Assembly (NCBI GenBank): GCA_019614645.1 | Contig: JABWDB010000009.1 | Span: 6,181,501-6,245,500 of the forward strand | Source: Stratiolaelaps scimitus | Lineage: Eukaryota > Arthropoda > Arachnida > Mesostigmata > Laelapidae | Reading direction: 5' to 3' | DNA length: 64,000 nucleotides | Part shown: piece by piece, positions 57,720 through 64,000 of the stretch | Numbering within the stretch: position 1 is the first letter of the stretch | How the letters are laid out: every line of letters starts with the position of its first letter | Made by a program: the position numbers and the translations under genes | Notes under the pieces: model-generated | What the model saw: the letters and a program-made list of their open reading frames with translations, nothing else | What the model was told of the DNA's origin: nothing | Databases searched by the model: none

Positions 57720-59760
57720 AGAATGATGAAGGATTGCGTCGGTCGGCTCATCCCACTGATGCTCCCGACAGCTTCGCCTCCGGCAGCCGTAGGCGCCGAA
57801 CGGAGGAGCGACTTATCAACGCGGTGATGGGATCGAGCCCGGCCGCAGATTGACGAATAGTACAGGGCACGAAATGGCTTTGGCGTTTGCTGCAATAGCC
57901 GAGAACAGTTAGTTCCTTAGGTTTCGAGGGAGCCACAGCAGCCAGGGGTGCTTTTGGGGTTAGCAGGACCGAGGACCAACCCATGAAAACTAGATAGACG
58001 CGAGCCAACCCCCGCCCGCAGCACCCCCCCCCCCAAGCGACAAAGATACTGGGTGTGCCTCAACCAGCGCGCCCACACGCTCTCAGCGGGAGAAGCGTGC
58101 TGGGCCAAAAGAAAGAACGCTCTACTCTCGAGGTGAGAGAGCAGAGTAGAGCGTAGGGGCATCATAGCTCGTTCACGATATGAGTCGGTCGGTCGAAAGA
58201 AAGAAAGAAAAAAAAGGGTTGACTACAAATGAAAAAAAACTATGGACAAAGTGAAAGTCGAGGGCGAGAGGTGACGGGAGGAAGTGGAAGCTCGAGGTTG
58301 CAGCGTGAATGCGAGGAACGAAGTAGTCCAATCCTCAATAAATCATCTTCACTAGCAGAAACAGCAGTTGCAGAGACAACATACCCCTGCGAGGATCGCA
58401 AGGTTAGCTTAGTTTGGGTCCGGTGTAGCAAAAATGGAAGGAATAGCGACGATAGTTGTCGCCCATAGACCCACATTGCGAGCACATGCTCGTTGCTACG
58501 GCTAGTCGGGTCGTACGGTCGTAGTGCACCCTTCCTCGACAACCAGAACAAGGGACGAACCTGGAGAAGAAGCGACTACCCCGTGCAGCGTGGCGACGGT
58601 CGGCAGTCCGACATTCACAGGCCTCGCAGCCTGCTGCGATAGGCCGGCGAAGCCTGACTCGTTCGTCGACGCCGCTGCACTGAGCATAAGCCTTCCTCTA
58701 GCGCTGTACGGGATTGGATTTTTGATGAGTAGATGAGATGGCTGGAGCAAAAAAATAGGAAGCGAAGCTCGTAGAAGGAGAGAAAAAAATTGACGATAGG
58801 GCAGTAAAGCCAGTAGAGGCGGTAGCAGCAGCAACTATTGATGAATTCTACCGGCAGAGAAAGTGGAGAGAAAGTTAACGAGCGAGAGAAAGTCGCCAGA
58901 GCGACTACTACTCCTACTCGTACTAGTCGATGTAGTTGCCGCTGGTGGTGATGCTGCTGCTGTAGGAAGGAGTGTGTTGGTGGCGTAGGCGGAGGTGGAG
59001 GAGCGAGACGATGAGGGACAAGCGATGGTCGGTCGGCGAAAAAAATTATGACGAAAAATGTCACCAATCTTCTATTTTCCTTGCTTCGTCTGCTGCTGTT
59101 CAACGCTGCCGCAGCGGTGGCGGTGGCGGCAGCGGCGGCTGCAGGAGGCCAGCAGGAGCTTGCTGTCATTGCCGGCAGTGCTGGGCCTCGGAGCAGCAAG
59201 GCAAAGACAGCCATCGGTCGATAGGACAGCGAATGGGTAACACCTCTCCACCTTCGGGAATTTGCTGGTAGCTGCGTAACTGGCGCGCGTTGAGGCGCAT
59301 GAATGACTGGATGACTGAATGAATTGGCGAACGCGAGCGAGCCAGCGAGCGACTGAGTGAGGTGCGACGATGGATGCCACGAGTGGCGTTTCACAAGAGC
59401 TGCGTCTTCCTACCCTATGGCGGCCTGCTATTCCTGACCTACGAATCGGTACCGATACTGGCAGATTCTGCTCCTGTCGACTCCGCTAGCGGAGACACTG
59501 CCTGATGTAGTCGCCGAGTGAGCACAGTTGTATCGTGTCACCCCGTCGCCAAAACGGTTGCCGCCGCTGGTGCTGGTGGCCGACGGCGCCTCGTCACACG
59601 AAAACGACTGGGCCAATGGGTTGGCCTGAGGTTCAGGAGTTGACTTTGTCGAATGATGCCATTCGCGGATGGTGATGAATTTGCGAAAAGCGAAAGGGAA
59701 AACGATACAAATCAAATGAAATAAAGGATTTTTTTTGGCGAGGAGTTAGCGAGCCTCTCT
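57720..59760. other. No gene recognised; GC-richer block with open frames on both strands
   Basis: Contains a 259-codon minus frame (58615-59394) that is low in acidic residues and rich in Ser/Leu/Arg, and shorter plus frames. A 79-codon frame from ATG at 58229 to 58468 has A at -3 and a polar product (VAETTYPCEDRKVSLVWVRC) and could be a small ORF. No splice support or domain was seen. Confidence 0.4.
58117..58154. repeat. Inverted repeat (12-bp arms, 14-nt loop)
   Basis: ACGCTCTACTCT and AGAGTAGAGCGT are exact reverse complements 14 nt apart, and the loop itself contains a CTC/GAG mini-stem. It can fold as a hairpin if transcribed. Confidence 0.9.
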
Positions 59761-60324
59761 GTCTGTTTGCTTGCGGGTCCGCCGAATTCATGCTCGGTTA
59801 CCGGTTACCACCGCTGACCGCTGGGTGTTGAATCTGCTGCGGCTGCGGTACTGCTGTCTCCGACACTTCGATCCCGGCCACCCTTCTTGACTGTGTACGT
59901 TTGCATATATCATTGTATATGCGATATTGGCATGTGAGCGCTCGCGTATCGCTGCGTTCGTTGTATTCGAAGAGATAGAGAGAATCAAGGGGATGAGTGA
60001 TCCTATCGAGCAGCAGTGGGAGGTGCTTGTCAGTGGCGCCGTCACCACTGACGACCAGCCCGAAGGACGAATTCGATAAGAGCGCGCATAAACGAATGCA
60101 TGAATGAATAATTGGATAGATGGTTATATGTATGTGTAGCTAGAGAATTAATAGACAATGGCCAAGCAATTGCAAGCAGAGTAGATACATCGTATACTTG
60201 TGCAATTTTTTGGAAAAACACATTCCTGTAGCAGAACGTAGCTCGACTCGTAGAGTTAACACGAACTTTTAGACCACACGCAGTAATCGAACTTTATATC
60301 TAACATAAACTTAATAGCGCATAG

Positions 60325-60330
<6 letters not shown>

Positions 60331-60355
<25 letters not shown>
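60331..60355. repeat. (AT)12 microsatellite
   Basis: Pure AT tract after a CA-rich run. Confidence 0.94.
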
Positions 60356-62045
60356 GATATATATTATTTCCAAGCGATAGCAGGAATGTCCAGTGGCCAC
60401 CGCCCATCATCTGCAATGTTATTCATTGTTGTCTCCCTGTTTGTTGCTGTTTCGCCTTCACTGTGCTCCAATTTCAGAGCCTTCTCACTCTTCTGCGGTC
60501 CATTGCAGCACAGCCTGCTGCATTCAGTCAAGTTTCTCACTCCGCCCTGCCTTCGTCATCGTCGTCTTCGTCCTTATCCTACTCTTCCATGAGTTCTTCA
60601 TTTCCGGAGACGACCGACCGACTGAAAGCGACAATCCACGAGGCAGCCAGCAATCCTCTGTAGTTCACTTGACTTTTCCCTCTCTCTCTTGCGATATATT
60701 TAGTATAGCCCACATGCTCCAGCATCAACGCTGGAGCCCTGCTCATTTTCTCTTTCTCTCTCTCTCTCTGCCTCCATAGCGTTGCTTGCTATGTTTAGAT
60801 CGCGGCTGCTCCAGCTCCAGTGCTTAGTGGATCTGCGTCGAGACATTGCTTTTACCACCAGCAGAGAGGCGATAGGCTGCTGCTGCTGCCGCCGGCGCCG
60901 CGTACACAGAAGCGGCCCATGTAGTGACGGCCGCCGCAGCACTAAAGCAATTGTATTAGAATCAACGGTGTGACCTTGACATTGGCTAAAAGAACCGCGA
61001 ACGCCTGCACAAGCGGCGAGACATCACGATCAGCAGCAGCAGCATCGCAAACATCTCTACTCGAGTCAGACAAGCATCGCCTTTATGGCACAGTCCCCAC
61101 CGCTGATCTGTCTGCCCTGACGAGCTTGGTAGAGGCGGTAATACTGACGATGCTCAGTGTCCACCAACCATATCGTAGAGACCACACACGCTTAGTAGCG
61201 GGTAGTAGAAGCCCTTATGCAATGAGAGCGCAGCGCAGCGTCGCGCGAATGCGAACAAAAATCAGGAGAGAGCACCCTCGCAAGCAGGCTGATAGACGGC
61301 AAGGTGGCAGGAGTTATTGACTGACCCGGCCTCTCTAATGATCTCGGCCAACGGCGATTCAAGATCTTGCTACATCGAAATCACCGGCTCCTACTGCCGA
61401 GTTCAAGTACCTAGTCATATTGGCATTAGGTAGGCGGCTGATGGAGAATAACCTGAGACAATGTCAATTGGACCATCAAGGAAAGGGAACGTGCTTAAGA
61501 AAAAGTATGAACGGTTCTCAGCGTACGTCGCCTGAACCTCGGTGGGCGTCCTCGGTGTTCGCCACGTCTCGAGAAGCCGGGTCCGGGGAGCTCACAGATT
61601 CATAGCCATGTTGCTGCCTCGTATCTCAGTGTATATACTGGTGCACCCTATGCTGAGCGTGCTGTTCGCAAGGGACGGGAGAAAATTGACGAGGATAGAC
61701 AGTCATTGATGTGATCCCACCCGTAATGCTGAGATAATTACGCTCTCAAGTGATCATAAATTTCAACTCATTTGTGCAAATTACTAATAATTCGTGGCTA
61801 CTACTAACTCTATAGACGGATCAAGTCTACGAGTTGTTTGGGTTGAAGTCGAAAAAAGAGGGTATCCTTCGTCGAGGAAATGACGCGATACTTAAATTAT
61901 TGTCATATTATAAAATGCCATATTATAAGATTGAATTATTCATGCACCCGCATCCACAGTTGACATAAATAAACACCTATTTATCACGACCGCATCAGCT
62001 CGCCTATGCTCAATAAATAATTTCATGCTCTTTTCGTAACAAAAT

Positions 62046-62049
<4 letters not shown>

Positions 62050-62086
<37 letters not shown>
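62050..62086. repeat. (AT)18 microsatellite
   Basis: Pure AT tract of 37 bp after a short CA run. Confidence 0.97.
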
Positions 62087-62087
<1 letters not shown>

Positions 62088-64000
62088 CTGTTAGTTAGAT
62101 ACTGTGTTAAAGTAGTCATACAATGACAAAAGCGACTAGTCACCATGTGAAATGGCCACCGCTGTTTCCTCTGTCAGAAGTAACAGAAGTATCAGCCGCA
62201 TGAGAAATTGCCGCCAGTGGTCGCCGCCGCACGACGGTGCCGGTTGCTGTAGACGAATCCGACATGATTTCTGCACCGGCCCGATCGGACGCCGGCGGAA
62301 GCAATGCCATCGCGGTGAACGACGACGACGATCTTACGATTATCATATAGTCGTTGCAGTGGCACTGCATCGCAGCCGGTGCCGACGACTGCATAGCAGT
62401 CATTTGCACTAGAGCAGAGAGTTGTCGTTAATTTGCACAATGCAGCATTCACAGGAGAACTGAATCGTGTTCTGGGCTTCTTATGTCTCATAGTCATCAT
62501 TTCGCGGCGAACTCCGCCGCCTTCTCCCCGCCAGCGTGAACGCTAGAGCTGTCGCCGGCGCCACAGAGCCCTGGTTAACCGTGACCGTGAAATCTGCTCG
62601 CCGCAGATTACAGGATGCGGCGGCGTGCGTTAGAACCACTGCTCGACCGTGACAGCGGAAAACAGTTTCCAACGGTAACGGTTTGGGCGCTGTGCTGCGA
62701 GCCGGTGGTGATCGTGCCGACAACGACATCGACGATAGCGCAGTATGATGGAATCATACGATGTTTCGATTAGTTAAAGGGGAGTAATCGACCGGCTGAG
62801 TGAGGAAGTGTGGCAAATTTTCGTGTGAGTCGGATCAAATCCAAGCTGGTCACACCGCCCCACCCTGACCAACTGATCGAGATGCTGCCAGATGCGATCC
62901 GGCCGAGCGCGGGAGGGTGGGCAGCCACAAGTACATTTTTCTAGTGTCCGACAGTGAAACGCGCTAACAAATTGATCGTGTTCTTCAACTCTTCAGCTGT
63001 TCAGTACGCGATTAGTGTGATTGGCCCCCTTGTTATTTGCCTTTTCGCCGATATAGCACATGACACAGTAAACAACTAGAGCTAGTGTAGCGAGAGAGAG
63101 CGATCGTTTACGCGTGATACAACTATTTTCAATGGTGTGTTAAAGGGGTAACATTTAAAGGTTATATCTCTGTGTGGAGTACGGGGGCTGAAGCCTCGCC
63201 GGAGGCTCGATCCTAATCAAATAAATACATATATACGGCGCGCTATTACGATCGAGTAGATCGCAATCAAATATCACGAGGGCGTCGATCAGCGTGAGAC
63301 GTCTCATGGCTTCATAATATCGATCTGTGTCCACCGCTTCCGGGCGGTGCTATGGAACGCACCACTTTTGTTGAGACGCTTTTCGGGGTTTTATTTGTTT
63401 GCTGTTCTGAATGAAATGCGACGTCCGCAGATACACTATCTACTGGCAACGCAATTTCAATTTTGTGTACACACTTGGGGACTGGGGAAGTGGAGCTTTT
63501 TCGCTCTAAATATCCTATATATATATATGGAGAGGGAGAGAGAGGGAGGAGGCTGTTCGGAGACGTTGTTCACGTTTAGCCGGTACAATTGTCGCACACG
63601 TTTATAATTGACGAATAAATGCATCAATACGATATCTTCAAAACAAGTTACTACTATTACTACCAACAACTAAATTACGATTACGACTACATATATTTAT
63701 AATAAACAATATTAACTAATAATACTGCTATACTTAGTACTGTGATAAGGACAATAATAATAATAAAATAGATTGTGATAACTTTATTACGGCCCAACGT
63801 AATCAAGCTGTTGTTTTCTGTTGCCTTGATTACTGCCAATTCGTTCGTTCGCTCTGTTGTTGTTTGTCGTCGCGGCAGAGCCCCACATCGATTTGTGTCT
63901 ATGACTACCCTATCAATTCTATGATAGTCAATTATCAACACCGCATCTCGTCACGGGCGCTTTCTAGCGGCGTGTAGCTGAGCAGAGGCCGCTATTGTTG

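Larger units (their letters stand above)
59765..64000. other. No gene recognised; mixed DNA ending AT-rich
   Basis: 60.38-60.78 kb has three overlapping plus frames up to 128 codons in CT-rich DNA. 62.15-62.75 kb is a CpG-rich patch open on both strands. The final 1 kb is AT-rich. No splice-supported exon or known domain was seen. Confidence 0.48.

Noticed and set aside
1..64000. Search for conserved arthropod microRNAs, tRNAs, snRNAs, 5S rRNA, homeobox and C2H2 zinc-finger linker patterns
   Set aside because: None was found by eye. Absence is not proven without a computational search.

Overview
This 64 kb window looks like nuclear DNA of a multicellular eukaryote, most likely an arthropod. 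There is no operon-like packing, no ribosome-binding-site pattern and no long uninterrupted gene. There are more than twenty pure (TA)n tracts, many CAG/CAA/GCC triplet runs, AG...GT splice-type signals, and alternation between GC/CpG-rich blocks and AT-rich plain DNA. A mite or other chelicerate is possible, but that is an impression and not a demonstrated assignment.

No protein in the window is recognised with confidence as a member of a known family, and no tRNA, rRNA, snRNA, conserved microRNA, CRISPR array or intact transposon was seen. Reading frames shorter than about 160 codons are expected by chance at this size and composition, so only frames with extra support are listed (good splice sites, third-position bias, start context, or coherent protein-like frames). 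Their confidences are low on purpose.

Layout. 1-3.8 kb: featureless DNA with one G-rich patch. 3.8-5.7 kb: CpG- and pyrimidine-rich block ending in a twin TATA motif, promoter-like. 5.7-10.6 kb: plain DNA with several (TA)n tracts. 10.86-11.01 kb: the best single internal-exon candidate (+ strand, GC-rich third positions, good AG and GTGAGC sites), followed by a 30-nt dyad. 11.2-14.1 kb: triplet-rich DNA with a long Cys-containing frame ending at ATGAAG|GTATGT. 14.1-19.6 kb: plain DNA with a perfect 18-bp palindrome. 19.6-23.1 kb: CpG-rich block plus candidate exons on both strands. 23-30.4 kb: mixed, with a possible small secreted-protein frame and an antisense candidate exon. 30.4-32.1 kb: CpG-rich block leading into a 225-codon frame from a strong ATG. 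32.3 kb: a 31-nt near-perfect dyad. 33.36-33.95 kb and 41.38-41.90 kb: two protein-like stretches broken by changes of frame. 43.85 kb: possible 45-nt microexon. 45.6-47.3 kb: triplet-repeat-dense block. 49.7-53.6 kb: very GC-rich block open on both strands. 53.6-64 kb: mostly plain DNA with TA tracts and inverted repeats.

The simplest reading is that the window is mainly intergenic and intronic DNA, with a few promoter/first-exon blocks and scattered exons of genes that mostly lie outside it. No pathway or multi-gene system can be supported from the sequence alone. The two frame-broken stretches are the most worthwhile targets for a database search.
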